This document shows positions 26,835-35,532 of a stretch of 64,000 bases of DNA, in pieces. Every line of letters starts with the position of its first letter. Within the stretch, counting starts at the first letter, position 1. The DNA comes from JANRKF01 sp964518725 (GTDB taxonomy: Bacteria > Pseudomonadota > Alphaproteobacteria > Rickettsiales > SXRF01), in the NCBI GenBank assembly GCA_964518725.1, contig CAZFKP010000017.1:1-64000 (forward strand), read 5' to 3'. Position numbers and translations under genes: made by a program. The notes under the pieces were generated by a model. It had not been told where the DNA came from. It saw nothing but the letters and a program-made list of their open reading frames with translations, and did not search any database.

Positions 26835-27101
26835 ATGCTGCATATGCCACACATCGACACGAACAAAGTATTATGGCGGGAAAAAAAAGAAGTTGTCACG
26901 GTGCTCTTGATTTCCAGTGGCAACTATTTTGAATTCAACCCGGTCGGCAGCGCAATCTGGAGAGGGTTGGCGAAGGGAGTTGCGGTTGACGCCATCATCG
27001 ACCAGTTGGCGGCGACCTATGACACCACTCGCGAACAGCTTGCCATCGACGTTCACGGCCTCATCGTGAAGATGATTGCCGCCGGGTTGCTGGAACCTTG
27101 A
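26835..27101 (+). CDS. PqqD-family (RRE-like) protein
   Basis: An 88-aa protein with the PqqD fold pattern: three strands (TNKVLWREKKEVVTVLLI, GNYFEFN), the VGSAIWRGL turn, then a winged helix part (AVDAIIDQLAATYDTTREQLAIDVHGLI) and GLLEP at the end. PqqD and other RRE domains bind leader peptides of ribosomally made peptides, but stand-alone PqqD-like proteins beside polysaccharide genes are also common. No radical SAM enzyme or precursor is nearby. It is divergent from the GT2 gene at 25871 and converges with mscS, ending 1 nt from it. Confidence 0.8.
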   Translation: MLHMPHIDTNKVLWREKKEVVTVLLISSGNYFEFNPVGSAIWRGLAKGVAVDAIIDQLAATYDTTREQLAIDVHGLIVKMIAAGLLEP

Positions 27102-27102
27102 G

Positions 27103-28182
27103 TTACGACGCGTTGCGCTCGATGTGCAGCACCTGCGTCGGGAATGCGATTTCGGCGCCATGCGTTGAAATAATATCGTTGATGCCAAACAGCACCTTTT
27201 CCTTGATGGCCAGGAAATCCGGCCATTCGGTCGATTTGGTGAATGCGCTGACCACCATATCCACCGAGTAAACGCTAAATTTATCCATATGCACGACGAT
27301 GCCGGCGGTCTGGTCAAGCGCCTGGTTCTGGGTGAGGGCGGCGCGAATCTCTTCAATGATGGCGGGCAGCTTGCCGATATCCTGATAGCGTACACCGATG
27401 TTTTCCAGAATGCGGCGGTGTGTCATCTTCCCCGGATTCATCAGGATCAGGTTGCCGAACATCGAATTCGGGATGAAGACAAGGCGTTTGTCGAACGTGC
27501 GGACGATGACTTGTCGCCAGCCGATTTGTTCCACTTTTCCCTGAATATCTTTTTCCGGCAGATGCACCCAGTCACCGATGGCGAAGGGGCGGTCAAAATA
27601 CAGCATGGCCGCGCCGAAGAAGTTTGCGAGCATGTCCTTGGCGGCGAGGCCGACAATAATCCCGCCAATGCCGCCGAATGCCAGCAGGCCGCTGATGCTG
27701 ATGCCGAAGTTCGGAAGGATGAGGAATGCCATGGCGATGGCGATGATCGCGGTGGATATTTTTTCCAGCGTGTCGATCTGGGCGCCGCCGAGTTGCGGGT
27801 GTTTGATGGCAACCACGGATGAGCCGCGGTGGATGAAGCGTAGGAAGAACCAGCCGACGATGAGGGTCTGCGCTGCTGGTTGGAAGCCAAGTAGCGTTGC
27901 TAGCGGCTGGAACTTAAACTGGTCGTGGAGAATATCGCCTGCGATGGCCAGCCCGGCAACCCAGACAGACAGGCGCAGCGGTGCCGCCATGGCGCCGGCA
28001 AGGGCGTGTTTCCAGTCATGCGTCCATTGTGAACTGGTGGCTCCCATCCTGCGTAATAGCCGCTGCAGAACGAAGCTTGTGACCCAGGTAAAGAACCACA
28101 CCAACCCGAGCTGGATCACCCATGTGCCATGGGCATGCACAAACTGGAGCGCGGTTTCGCTATAATCGTCTAACATATTCAT
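27103..28182 (-). CDS. MscS-type mechanosensitive channel
   Basis: A 359-aa channel of the small-conductance family that releases solutes on hypo-osmotic shock. Four to five membrane segments are visible; the pore helix reads LLAFGGIGGIIVGLAAKDMLANFFGA in pieces, followed by the beta domain (DRPFAIGDWVHLPEKDIQGKVEQIG, VFIPNSMFGNLILMN) and a C-terminal alpha/beta domain. It resembles the YnaI/YbiO subgroup with extra N-terminal helices. Its start is 178 bp from the next gene, giving room for its own promoter. Confidence 0.92.
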   Translation of the reverse strand: MNMLDDYSETALQFVHAHGTWVIQLGLVWFFTWVTSFVLQRLLRRMGATSSQWTHDWKHALAGAMAAPLRLSVWVAGLAIAGDILHDQFKFQPLATLLGFQPAAQTLIVGWFFLRFIHRGSSVVAIKHPQLGGAQIDTLEKISTAIIAIAMAFLILPNFGISISGLLAFGGIGGIIVGLAAKDMLANFFGAAMLYFDRPFAIGDWVHLPEKDIQGKVEQIGWRQVIVRTFDKRLVFIPNSMFGNLILMNPGKMTHRRILENIGVRYQDIGKLPAIIEEIRAALTQNQALDQTAGIVVHMDKFSVYSVDMVVSAFTKSTEWPDFLAIKEKVLFGINDIISTHGAEIAFPTQVLHIERNAS

Positions 28183-28331
28183 AAACAGTACTTATAACCA
28201 GATGTTGGTTGTTTGCTGATAAAACCCACCACTAATTGGTATTCGCCCTAGCCTACGGGGTCAATGAAAACCGCTCCGGCCGGTCACAAATAATTCATAA
28301 TACTGGGCTACTATCAACCTTGGGAAACCCT

Positions 28332-28337
28332 TATAAT
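28332..28337 (+). promoter_or_regulatory. Possible -10 box for the solenoid/EF-hand gene
   Basis: TATAAT at 28332-28337, 24 nt before the ATG, without a recognisable -35. The gap 28183-28360 holds nothing else that I can support. Confidence 0.3.
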
Positions 28338-28360
28338 CTAGAGGGTAAGGGAAAGAAAAA

Positions 28361-30502
28361 ATGGCTGACGATGATGTAAGGTTAAGCTACCTAAAGAAAA
28401 CGCTGGCTAATGCAGTAAGCCCGGAGGGGGTCACTGATTTTGATCGTGAGGTCAAGGCTGCATTGAGGGACGGTAAGTTATCACATGACGCGGTTAGCGA
28501 GCTGATCTCTGGTGTAATTCATAGCCATAATTCTGAGGCTCTACGAGTTCTGTTAGATAACAAGGTGGTAGATGCTCAGGGTATGTCGCGTTTAGGATGG
28601 GCGACAGTGTCTTTTGATCATCATGAATTCTCCCAAGAGCTTTTGAAGTCTGGCTACCGGGTTGATGCCGATAAGGAAAATGCGCCTTTTTTTTCAACTA
28701 GACTTCGATCTGACGGTGGTGTGATCCGCAGGGCGATGGAAAGCGGTGATACTGAGCAGCTTAAAATGTTGAGCTCGCTTGGTGTATTTCAGTTTGTGCC
28801 GCCGGAAAACAACAAAGAAGCGGAGGTTGCCGAGAGTGAGGCTGTCCGCGCAGCATTTCTTGCCAGGAAGGCCGTGAGTAATGGCGATATAGCCGCGTTT
28901 CGAGAAATTGCTGCACAGGGGTTGCTTGCCAGGGGGCAGACAGATGAAAACAGATTGCTCACGTTTCTTGCCGTGCAGAATTATCACCCTGAATTTCTAC
29001 AGGAGATTAAGGGGCTCGGCTATGATCCCGCGCGTGATTCGAAGGCGATGGAACCGTTGGTGCGTGAGGCGTTGAAGCATTATGAAGCGCCGGAAACACT
29101 GAAGGAAATGACCAAAGCCGGAGTGTTTAATTCCGACTACTGGGATAACCGGAAACTGGATGAAATGGCGGATGTTGCACAGCAGCATAATAATATTTCC
29201 GTGCTTAATCCGTTGCGTGGCGGACAATTGCTCGACTTCACTTATCCGGAAATTGAGCAGGTACGCCCCTTGCTGGGAGGCCAGCTTCCTGACGAAATCC
29301 GTACTGCATCACTGGAGCAATTGCGTGATAAGCCGGAATGGGCGCTTCAGTTTCGGGCTGCGGTCGATCGGGTTGCTGCAATAAACAAGGACGTTCTCCA
29401 TACCGGCGAGATTGGCACGAATCCGCTGCAGGCAATGCAGACCATACTCGCTCAATCCATGGTGCCTTCCGAAGTAGTGAAACAGCGGAAAGAGGAAATC
29501 GCACTGCTTGAAAAGGCAGCGGAGGGCGCTGGTGAGTTGGCTGGTCACGGAATTTCAAGGCGGGGGCAGACGCTTGACCGGCAAGCGCATGACTACAAGG
29601 TTGTGCAGGTCAAAGAAGCGGTGGATGCGCTGGCGACGCTCGATAAGATTGGTCTCAAGCCAACCCTTGATCCCAGAACGGCTGCCGGGCATATGGAAGC
29701 TTTGCGTGTGGTGAACCGTGAGTTATATAGCGAGAAAAAAATAGAAGAAGCGAAAACGCTGCTAAAAGACGACCCAAAATATTCAGGGTTTGTTCATGAT
29801 AAGCCGACAGCTGAGATGCACGCGAATATCAGCAGCCATAACAAAAATCCCAGCCTGGAGGCCAAGGGTGTGGATAGGCATAATTTGGTTCGAGATGAGA
29901 GCACTGAATTTGCACAGCAGAAGCTGATTAGTGCCTACAATACGGCGAAATATGAAAAGCATGATGACTGGCCGATTGATAAGCAAACAGGCAAACCTAA
30001 AACCCCCTCTGCGGAGGATTTTATTGCTGTGCTTTCTGACCCAAAAATTCCAGAGTATCGCCGTAAATCAATTGAGGGGGCGGTACAGGATGTCGGTGAA
30101 CTCAATCCCGCCTATTTCGCAAAAGACGGCTATTCACCGGAAAGCCTGCTCGCCAAGGTGCAGGATAAATATAAAGCCAACGTTGCTAGTCTACGTGAGG
30201 AACAGCAGCGCAAACAGAATGACAAGGACGCGTTGTGGATTGCCGATAATAATATGGATGGCGAAATCTCTCAGGAAGAGGGTAAGAAAGCGGCCATGGG
30301 TAAGAAAGGCGAAAAATTCATGGCGGCGATTTCCAACATGTCTGATAAAGATATACTTAAAGGGTTCCAGGTGGCGGATATGCAGGAGCTAAAGAAAAAC
30401 AACCCCAACATCGCCGAGGCTGACCGCCAGAATCTTGCGGGGCTTCAGGCGCCGAATCCGCAGGTGGCGATGAACACCAACCCGGAACAGGTTCGCCGGT
30501 AA
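28361..30502 (+). CDS. Large solenoid-like protein with C-terminal EF-hand
   Basis: A 713-aa acidic, helical protein without signal peptide or membrane segments. The first 280 residues read as degenerate ankyrin-like helical pairs (SHNSEALRVLLDNKVVD, HHEFSQELLKSGY, DTEQLKMLSSLGVF, HPEFLQEIKGLGYD, APETLKEMTKAGVF), ending in short aspect-like repeats. The middle is charged and helical. Near residue 630 an EF-hand loop DNNMDGEISQEE appears. Start MADDD follows AGGGAAAG, as in the genes at 6631 and 57976. The likely roles are scaffolding or effector function with Ca2+ sensing, but none is proven. It converges with parC. Confidence 0.55.
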   Translation: MADDDVRLSYLKKTLANAVSPEGVTDFDREVKAALRDGKLSHDAVSELISGVIHSHNSEALRVLLDNKVVDAQGMSRLGWATVSFDHHEFSQELLKSGYRVDADKENAPFFSTRLRSDGGVIRRAMESGDTEQLKMLSSLGVFQFVPPENNKEAEVAESEAVRAAFLARKAVSNGDIAAFREIAAQGLLARGQTDENRLLTFLAVQNYHPEFLQEIKGLGYDPARDSKAMEPLVREALKHYEAPETLKEMTKAGVFNSDYWDNRKLDEMADVAQQHNNISVLNPLRGGQLLDFTYPEIEQVRPLLGGQLPDEIRTASLEQLRDKPEWALQFRAAVDRVAAINKDVLHTGEIGTNPLQAMQTILAQSMVPSEVVKQRKEEIALLEKAAEGAGELAGHGISRRGQTLDRQAHDYKVVQVKEAVDALATLDKIGLKPTLDPRTAAGHMEALRVVNRELYSEKKIEEAKTLLKDDPKYSGFVHDKPTAEMHANISSHNKNPSLEAKGVDRHNLVRDESTEFAQQKLISAYNTAKYEKHDDWPIDKQTGKPKTPSAEDFIAVLSDPKIPEYRRKSIEGAVQDVGELNPAYFAKDGYSPESLLAKVQDKYKANVASLREEQQRKQNDKDALWIADNNMDGEISQEEGKKAAMGKKGEKFMAAISNMSDKDILKGFQVADMQELKKNNPNIAEADRQNLAGLQAPNPQVAMNTNPEQVRR

Positions 30503-30507
30503 TCAGC

Positions 30508-32736
30508 CTAGAATTTGTTTTCGCGTGGGAAGCCGGTAGGCGGCAAGCGGCCTGCGTCGGCGCGGTTGCCCTGCCATGCTTTCAGGTCGGTTTCCAGCCG
30601 CATGCGGCCGCCCAGCTGCCAGCTTAATCCTTCTTTCAGGGTGAAGGTTTTGATGTCGCTCATGCCGCCTTCTTTATATTTCTGCAAGGTGACACCCTGG
30701 CCTTTTTTCATCGGCGGAATTTGGGTGATAGGAAATATCAGCAATTTCCGGTTGTCACCGATCACGGCCACGTGGTCGCCTTCCACCGGCACGCAGAATT
30801 CAGCTTTCGCGGGGGCGACCGGGTTCAGTATTTGTTTGCCGTTTTTGGTGGAGGCGACGACATCGGCGCTATCGACGATGAAGCCTTTGCCGTTGCTGGC
30901 CGCGATCAGGAATTGCTCGTTTTCCTGATAGATACGCACGCTGGCAATTTCCACATCGTTTTCCATGTCGATCATTAGTCGCACCGGCTCGCCCGCGCCC
31001 TTGCCGCGTGGCAATTTATCGCAGCCGATGGTATAGAATCGGCCATCGGTCGCAAACAGTAGCAGCTTGTCGGTGGTGTAACCGGTGAGCTGGAATTTTT
31101 CCTCGTCGCCTTCCTTGTATTTTACATCCGCGACGTCGGCGGCGTGGCCTTTGATGGCGCGGATCCAGCCCATGTTGGAAAGCAGGATGGTGATGGGTTC
31201 TTTTTCCACAAAGGCTTCGATGTCGATCACTTTTGCCACTGGGGGCTCATCGAAATAAGTGCGGCGGCGGCCCAGCGGGTTCTTCCCACCGAATTTATTC
31301 TTGATCTCGGTGATTTCCCCTGAAATTTTGAGCCACATTTTTTCTTCCGATTTAAGGAGTGCCGTGAGTTCCTTTTGCTCTTTAGTCAGCTCGGTATGCT
31401 CGCGCTTGATTTCCATTTCCTCAAGCTTGCGTAGCGACCGCAGGCGCGTATTTAAAATGGCTTCCACCTGCACTTCGGAAAGCTTCCATTTTTTCATCAT
31501 GAGCGGTTTTGGCTCGTCTTCCTCGCGGATGATGCGGATCACCTCGTCGAGGTTCAGGTAAGTGATGAGCAGCCCGCCGAGGATTTCGAGGCGGTGGGCG
31601 ATCTTCTCAAGCCGGTAATTCGTGCGGCGGATCAACACATCGAGCCGGTGTTCAAGAAAGGCCATCAGCACGTCTTTGAGGTTCATGACCCGCGGCGCGC
31701 CGGAGGCGTCCAGCACATTGAGGTTCATGTTGAAGCGCGATTCAAGATCGGTGACTTTGAACATGGACTCCATGAGCATGTCCGGATCGACATTCTTTGA
31801 CTTCGGCTCAAGGATAATGCGGATGTCCTCCGCGGATTCGTCGCGGATATTGCCGAGCAGCGGCAACTTTTTATTTTTGAACAGCTCGGCGATTTTCTCG
31901 ATCAGCTTGCCTTTTTGCACCTGGTAGGGAATTTCGGTGACGATGATCTGGTACATGCCGTGGGAGAGTTCTTCCTTCTCCCATTTTGCCCGCACGCGGA
32001 TGGCGCCGCGCCCGGTTTCGTAGGCGGTGAGGATATTTTCATAGGCTTCGACAATGACGCCGCCGGTCGGGAAATCAGGGCCAGGGATGCGGGTGACCAG
32101 ATTTTTGATTGAGCAATCTGGCTTTTCGATCAGGTAATTGAGCGCATCGCAAATTTCGCCGACGTTATGCGGCGGAATGCTGGTCGCCATGCCCACGGCA
32201 ATGCCTTCGGAACCGTTAGCCAGCAGGTTCGGGAACGCAGACGGCATCACCACCGGCTCTTCTTCCGAACCATCGTAGGTTGGGCGGAAATCAACGGCAT
32301 TTTCATCAATCGCTTCCATGAGCGCATAGCCTACGTCGGTGAGGCGTGCTTCGGTGTAACGCATGGCCGCCGCATTGTCGCCATCCACCGAGCCGAAATT
32401 GCCCTGGCCATCGACCAGCGGGTAACGCACGGCGAATGACTGTGCGAGGCGCACCATCGCTTCATAGACCGAGGAATCGCCATGCGGGTGGTATTTACCG
32501 ATGACGTCGCCGACGACGCGCGCGCATTTCTTATAGCCGGATTTGGGGTCGAGCTTGAGTTGCAGCATGGCGTAGAGCAGACGGCGATGTACCGGCTTCA
32601 GCCCATCGCGCACATCGGGCAGCGAGCGAGCGGTAATGGTGGAAAGCGCGTAGGCAAAATACTTCTCTTCCAGCGTCGCCCGGAAGGGGATCACCTGAAT
32701 TTCACCGTCTTTTATTTTGGTCGGTTTCTTTGCCAT
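30508..32736 (-). CDS. parC: DNA topoisomerase IV subunit A
   Basis: Catalytic subunit of topoisomerase IV, which unlinks daughter chromosomes. The 742-aa protein has the GyrA/ParC winged-helix start, the active tyrosine Y127 in DGDNAAAMRYTEA, and a six-bladed C-terminal domain, which is short as in ParC and lacks the GyrA box. The quinolone-resistance region reads HPHGDSSVYEAM, with Ser88 and Glu92 at the positions of E. coli S80 and E84, so no resistance change is seen. I chose MAKKPTK at 32736, behind AAAGAGAG; a longer frame has no ribosome site. The 232-bp upstream spacer to recO has a TATAAT on this strand. Confidence 0.93.
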   Translation of the reverse strand: MAKKPTKIKDGEIQVIPFRATLEEKYFAYALSTITARSLPDVRDGLKPVHRRLLYAMLQLKLDPKSGYKKCARVVGDVIGKYHPHGDSSVYEAMVRLAQSFAVRYPLVDGQGNFGSVDGDNAAAMRYTEARLTDVGYALMEAIDENAVDFRPTYDGSEEEPVVMPSAFPNLLANGSEGIAVGMATSIPPHNVGEICDALNYLIEKPDCSIKNLVTRIPGPDFPTGGVIVEAYENILTAYETGRGAIRVRAKWEKEELSHGMYQIIVTEIPYQVQKGKLIEKIAELFKNKKLPLLGNIRDESAEDIRIILEPKSKNVDPDMLMESMFKVTDLESRFNMNLNVLDASGAPRVMNLKDVLMAFLEHRLDVLIRRTNYRLEKIAHRLEILGGLLITYLNLDEVIRIIREEDEPKPLMMKKWKLSEVQVEAILNTRLRSLRKLEEMEIKREHTELTKEQKELTALLKSEEKMWLKISGEITEIKNKFGGKNPLGRRRTYFDEPPVAKVIDIEAFVEKEPITILLSNMGWIRAIKGHAADVADVKYKEGDEEKFQLTGYTTDKLLLFATDGRFYTIGCDKLPRGKGAGEPVRLMIDMENDVEIASVRIYQENEQFLIAASNGKGFIVDSADVVASTKNGKQILNPVAPAKAEFCVPVEGDHVAVIGDNRKLLIFPITQIPPMKKGQGVTLQKYKEGGMSDIKTFTLKEGLSWQLGGRMRLETDLKAWQGNRADAGRLPPTGFPRENKF

Positions 32737-32968
32737 GCTCTCTTTAAAGTTTAAGCGCGCTTGCTTCGCAGCGGAAAATCTGGCCAAAATTTAAGTGTGT
32801 TGGCCTCGATTTTCAAACCAAGTAAGCGCACGCCGTTTGCTTCTTGGTTTCAGCTTATACCGCAGAAATGCTGGCACGGAAGAGATAAAATGCAAAAAAA
32901 TGCAAATAATTATACTTCCGTGACACGCAATTTTGTGCTGCGCGTATGGTCAGCCAGCGCATTATTGC

Positions 32969-33712
32969 TTAGGCGGCAAGGCGTTTCCGCGCCGCCGGAA
33001 GCTTGCGGTGCAGCGCCTCAAACAGCCAGTGCTCCAGGAAGTAGCCCGTCAGGGACAGGCCGTCGGTAAGCGCGGTGGGTGTGGGGGAGGGGGCATCCGG
33101 ATGGTGGAGGAATTCCGGGAGTTTCAGCATCTTGTCGTGGTAGGGCGCGCCCGCATCGGCGCTTACCGCACGGCCGGATTTTGGCGATACATAGACTAAT
33201 TTTTCCCGGCTGCCGGTGGCGGCGCACTGGCTTAAATCCAGCCCGAACCCGGTTTCGGCCAGCAGCAGCAACTCGAAATGCAGGTATTCGGCCATGCATT
33301 CTTCCGGCGCATGGGTGAGGTGGGCAAGCAGGTGGCGGAGCGCCTCATAGATTTTCGGGTAGGTGTGTCGCTCCGGTAATGCCAGCGTCAGGATGGCGCA
33401 TGCCGAGGAAAGCAGCGCCAGCGCGCGCGGATTTTGCATGATATGGGCGGCGTAGGGGGTGAGCAGCTCGGCGCGGATGCTGCCCATATGCTCCGGCAGG
33501 CGGGCGCTCCAAGTGGCGGATACGAGGTTGCCCGGTTGGTAGATGCCGCGGTTCTTGGCGCTGAATGCGCCGCGCACCACGCCTTTATAAGCTCCGTGGC
33601 TTTCGGTCAGTATTTCAAGCAACGCACTGCTTTCCGCATGTTTGCGGGCGGAGAGGATGATGGCGTTATCGGTGATAGAAATCACTCTTGAAATTCCTTT
33701 CTGCTGCCCCAT
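32969..33712 (-). CDS. recO: DNA repair protein RecO
   Basis: A 247-aa RecO, which with RecF and RecR loads RecA at gaps. The N-terminal OB fold is seen as AIILSARKHAESSALLEILTESHGAYKGVVRGA, followed by the helical domain (LALLSSACAILTLALPERHTYPKIYEAL) and the YLHFELLLLAETGFGLDLSQCAATG segment typical of alphaproteobacterial RecO. Only one of the usual zinc-site cysteines is kept. AGGAT directly precedes the ATG. Divergent from hsp20 across 68 bp. Confidence 0.92.
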   Translation of the reverse strand: MGQQKGISRVISITDNAIILSARKHAESSALLEILTESHGAYKGVVRGAFSAKNRGIYQPGNLVSATWSARLPEHMGSIRAELLTPYAAHIMQNPRALALLSSACAILTLALPERHTYPKIYEALRHLLAHLTHAPEECMAEYLHFELLLLAETGFGLDLSQCAATGSREKLVYVSPKSGRAVSADAGAPYHDKMLKLPEFLHHPDAPSPTPTALTDGLSLTGYFLEHWLFEALHRKLPAARKRLAA

Positions 33713-33750
33713 ATCCTGGCTGTGGGAGCCATAAAGGTCCCGTACTTAAT

Positions 33751-33780
33751 ATAAACCTAGCATCAATTTTGGAGGTTCAT
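33751..33780 (+). promoter_or_regulatory. Possible SD-masking hairpin (RNA thermometer) of hsp20
   Basis: ATAAACCT at 33751-33758 can pair with AGGTTCAT at 33773-33780 (seven of eight pairs), trapping part of the GGAGG ribosome site at 33771-33775 and the bases up to the ATG. Small heat-shock genes often carry such thermosensors. A -10-like TATAAA overlaps the left arm, so the message may start too late to form it. Confidence 0.3.
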
Positions 33781-34239
33781 ATGCATGCTTTAGATTTAAG
33801 TCCCCTGTTCCGTTCTAGCGTAGGGTTTGACCATTTGTCACGTGTGATCGACGCCCATTTGAAGAACGACGATCGTGCGCCGGCCTATCCGCCGTACAAT
33901 ATCGTCAAAATGTCGGATGACGACTACGAGATTGTCATGGCTGTCGCTGGCTTCAAGCAAGAAGAGATCAGCATTACCGCGCAGAACAACCAGCTCACGG
34001 TTGCCGGTGCGGCAAGCGAAAAGGAAGAACATAAAGGCGCAGATTATCTGCATAGAGGAATTGCCGCACGCAGCTTCGAGCGGAAGTTCTCGCTGGCCGA
34101 CCATGTGAAAGTGGTGGAGGCCAGGCTCGCGGATGGGCTGCTTACGCTGAAGCTGAAGCGTGAGGTGCCGGAAGAGAGCAAGCCCCGGCTGATCCCGATC
34201 AACGGCGAGAGCCTCATTGAGGGAAAAACCAAGAAATAA
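33781..34239 (+). CDS. Hsp20 small heat-shock chaperone
   Basis: A 152-aa alpha-crystallin-type chaperone of the IbpA group that holds unfolding proteins. It starts MHALDLSPLFRSSVGFDHL, as IbpA does, has the domain core YEIVMAVAGFKQEEISITAQNNQLTVAG, the LHRGIAARSFERKFSLADHVKV segment and a late ADGLLTLKLKREVPEE, with an IPI motif (LIPINGE) for oligomer contacts. A very good GGAGGTTCAT ribosome site fixes the start; a longer frame upstream is not needed. A strong terminator follows. Confidence 0.95.
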   Translation: MHALDLSPLFRSSVGFDHLSRVIDAHLKNDDRAPAYPPYNIVKMSDDDYEIVMAVAGFKQEEISITAQNNQLTVAGAASEKEEHKGADYLHRGIAARSFERKFSLADHVKVVEARLADGLLTLKLKREVPEESKPRLIPINGESLIEGKTKK

Positions 34240-34250
34240 GGACTCCTAAA

Positions 34251-34280
34251 CCCCCGCACAGAAATGGCGGGGGTTTTCTT
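34251..34280 (+). terminator. Terminator after hsp20
   Basis: CCCCCGC and GCGGGGG form a 7-bp GC stem around a short loop, followed by TTTTCTTT. Confidence 0.85.
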
Positions 34281-34388
34281 TGCTTGATTATTCGCCCAGA
34301 TGTTGGTAGCAGGTGGTGCCCGGATGAGCAGCGCATGAGCGTTTGGGCACGAGGCCGCTAGCGATGGCTTCGGATGTTTTTACCGTGT

Positions 34389-34480
34389 GGAGCGGTGGCC
34401 GAGTGGCCGAAGGCGGCGGTTTGCTAAACCGTTATACGGGTAACACCGTATCGGAGGTTCGAATCCTCTCCGCTCCGCCA
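34389..34480 (+). tRNA. tRNA-Ser (anticodon GCT)
   Basis: A 92-nt class II tRNA with encoded CCA: acceptor GGAGCGG / CCGCTCC, anticodon loop TTGCTAA (anticodon GCT, codons AGC and AGU), long variable arm TACGGGTAACACCGTA, T arm with TTCGAAT, discriminator G as required for serine. Confidence 0.97.
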
Positions 34481-34515
34481 GCCCCTTATCGGGTATGTTG
34501 TTAGCGCTATGGGTG

Positions 34516-34541
34516 CCTGCCGGTGATGGCGGGTTTTTTTA
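34516..34541 (+). terminator. Terminator after tRNA-Ser
   Basis: CCTGCC and GGCGGG (one G-T pair) around GGTGAT, then seven T residues. The following 34542-34801 is AT-rich; it holds an ACTAAA / TTTAGT inverted repeat at 34744-34765 and must contain the che promoter, but no box was clear. Confidence 0.75.
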
Positions 34542-34801
34542 TTCCTGAAACATCGATCGAATGCTGGTCATACATCGCCCACAATGGCGTGCCTCTTGGC
34601 TTTTCCCGATTTTAAATAACAACCGAAAATAGAAATAATATATATGCAATTATAGAGAGGTGTCTCCTTATATTAAGTTTAAATTAAATAGAATATCGCC
34701 TATTAATAGAAAATCATTGGACAAGTGAAATTTTATAACATACTAAATATGAATAAGTTTAGTGTATCTCTGGTCAACTTATCAAAAGTCAGGTAGACGT
34801 T

Positions 34802-35146
34802 ATGAAAGAAAGTGGCTCTGAAGCGCAGAATGCACCCGCTAGTTGTGTATCTGTTGTATCAACCCCATTTGTGTTACCGGCCGTAATGACCATTGAGACA
34901 GCAGAATCGCTCGCCGCAGAGCTGAAACAGCTCCCTCTTTCCGAGAAGACGAACCTGACGCTTGACGCGTCCCAAGTAGAGACAATCACCACGCCGGGTT
35001 TGCAGCTGATTGTTTCGCTGGAAAAAACGCTTTCCGCACAGGGCGGTTCGCTCACAATCCAGGGGCAACGCGAGCCGTTCATCCACGCCTTCAAATATAC
35101 GGGGCTCGAGAGCCTGCTCAATAATCATCATGATGGGGGGAACTAA
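34802..35146 (+). CDS. STAS-domain protein heading the che operon
   Basis: A 114-aa protein with one STAS domain: a FVLPAVMTIETAESLAAEL start, the core LDASQVETITTPGLQLIVSLEK, and EPFIHAFKYTGLE. The position usually holding a phosphorylatable Ser/Thr lies in TITTPG, so Thr would serve. STAS proteins open many alphaproteobacterial chemotaxis operons; their exact role there is not settled. It is followed 4 nt later by cheY, suggesting coupled translation. Confidence 0.88.
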   Translation: MKESGSEAQNAPASCVSVVSTPFVLPAVMTIETAESLAAELKQLPLSEKTNLTLDASQVETITTPGLQLIVSLEKTLSAQGGSLTIQGQREPFIHAFKYTGLESLLNNHHDGGN

Positions 35147-35150
35147 GGTT

Positions 35151-35528
35151 ATGGCAAAGAAAATACTTGCAGTCGATGATTCCAAGACCATGCGTGAAAT
35201 GGTCTCCTTCACGCTGAAGGGGGCGGGCTATGAGGTCATGGAAGCGGAGGATGGCAAGGCCGCGCTGGAAGCGCTGACCGGTGCCAAGGTGGATGCGGTC
35301 ATTACTGACCTGAACATGCCCAATATGAATGGGTTTGAGCTGATTCGGCAATTACGCGCCAACCCTGCGTATAAATTCACCCCCATCCTGATGCTGACCA
35401 CGGAAGGCGATGATTCCAAGAAGCAGGAAGGTAAAGCTGCCGGTGCTACGGGCTGGATCGTCAAGCCATTCAACCCGGAAAAGCTGGTTGAAGTGGTGAA
35501 AAAAGTGTGCCCTCCAGCTGCGGCCTGA
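35151..35528 (+). CDS. cheY: Chemotaxis response regulator CheY
   Basis: A 125-aa single receiver domain. Acidic pair D9-D10, phosphoacceptor D53 in VITDLNMPNMNG, the TT switch pair in LMLTTEGDD, and the conserved lysine K106 in WIVKPF. Phospho-CheY binds the flagellar motor switch. The ATG at 35151 follows AAGG; longer frames overlap the STAS gene. It lies directly before its kinase gene. Confidence 0.96.
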   Translation: MAKKILAVDDSKTMREMVSFTLKGAGYEVMEAEDGKAALEALTGAKVDAVITDLNMPNMNGFELIRQLRANPAYKFTPILMLTTEGDDSKKQEGKAAGATGWIVKPFNPEKLVEVVKKVCPPAAA

Positions 35529-35532
35529 CAGT

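Noticed and set aside
30508..32736. Quinolone-resistance change in ParC
   Set aside because: The Ser and Glu at the critical positions (S88, E92) are unchanged.
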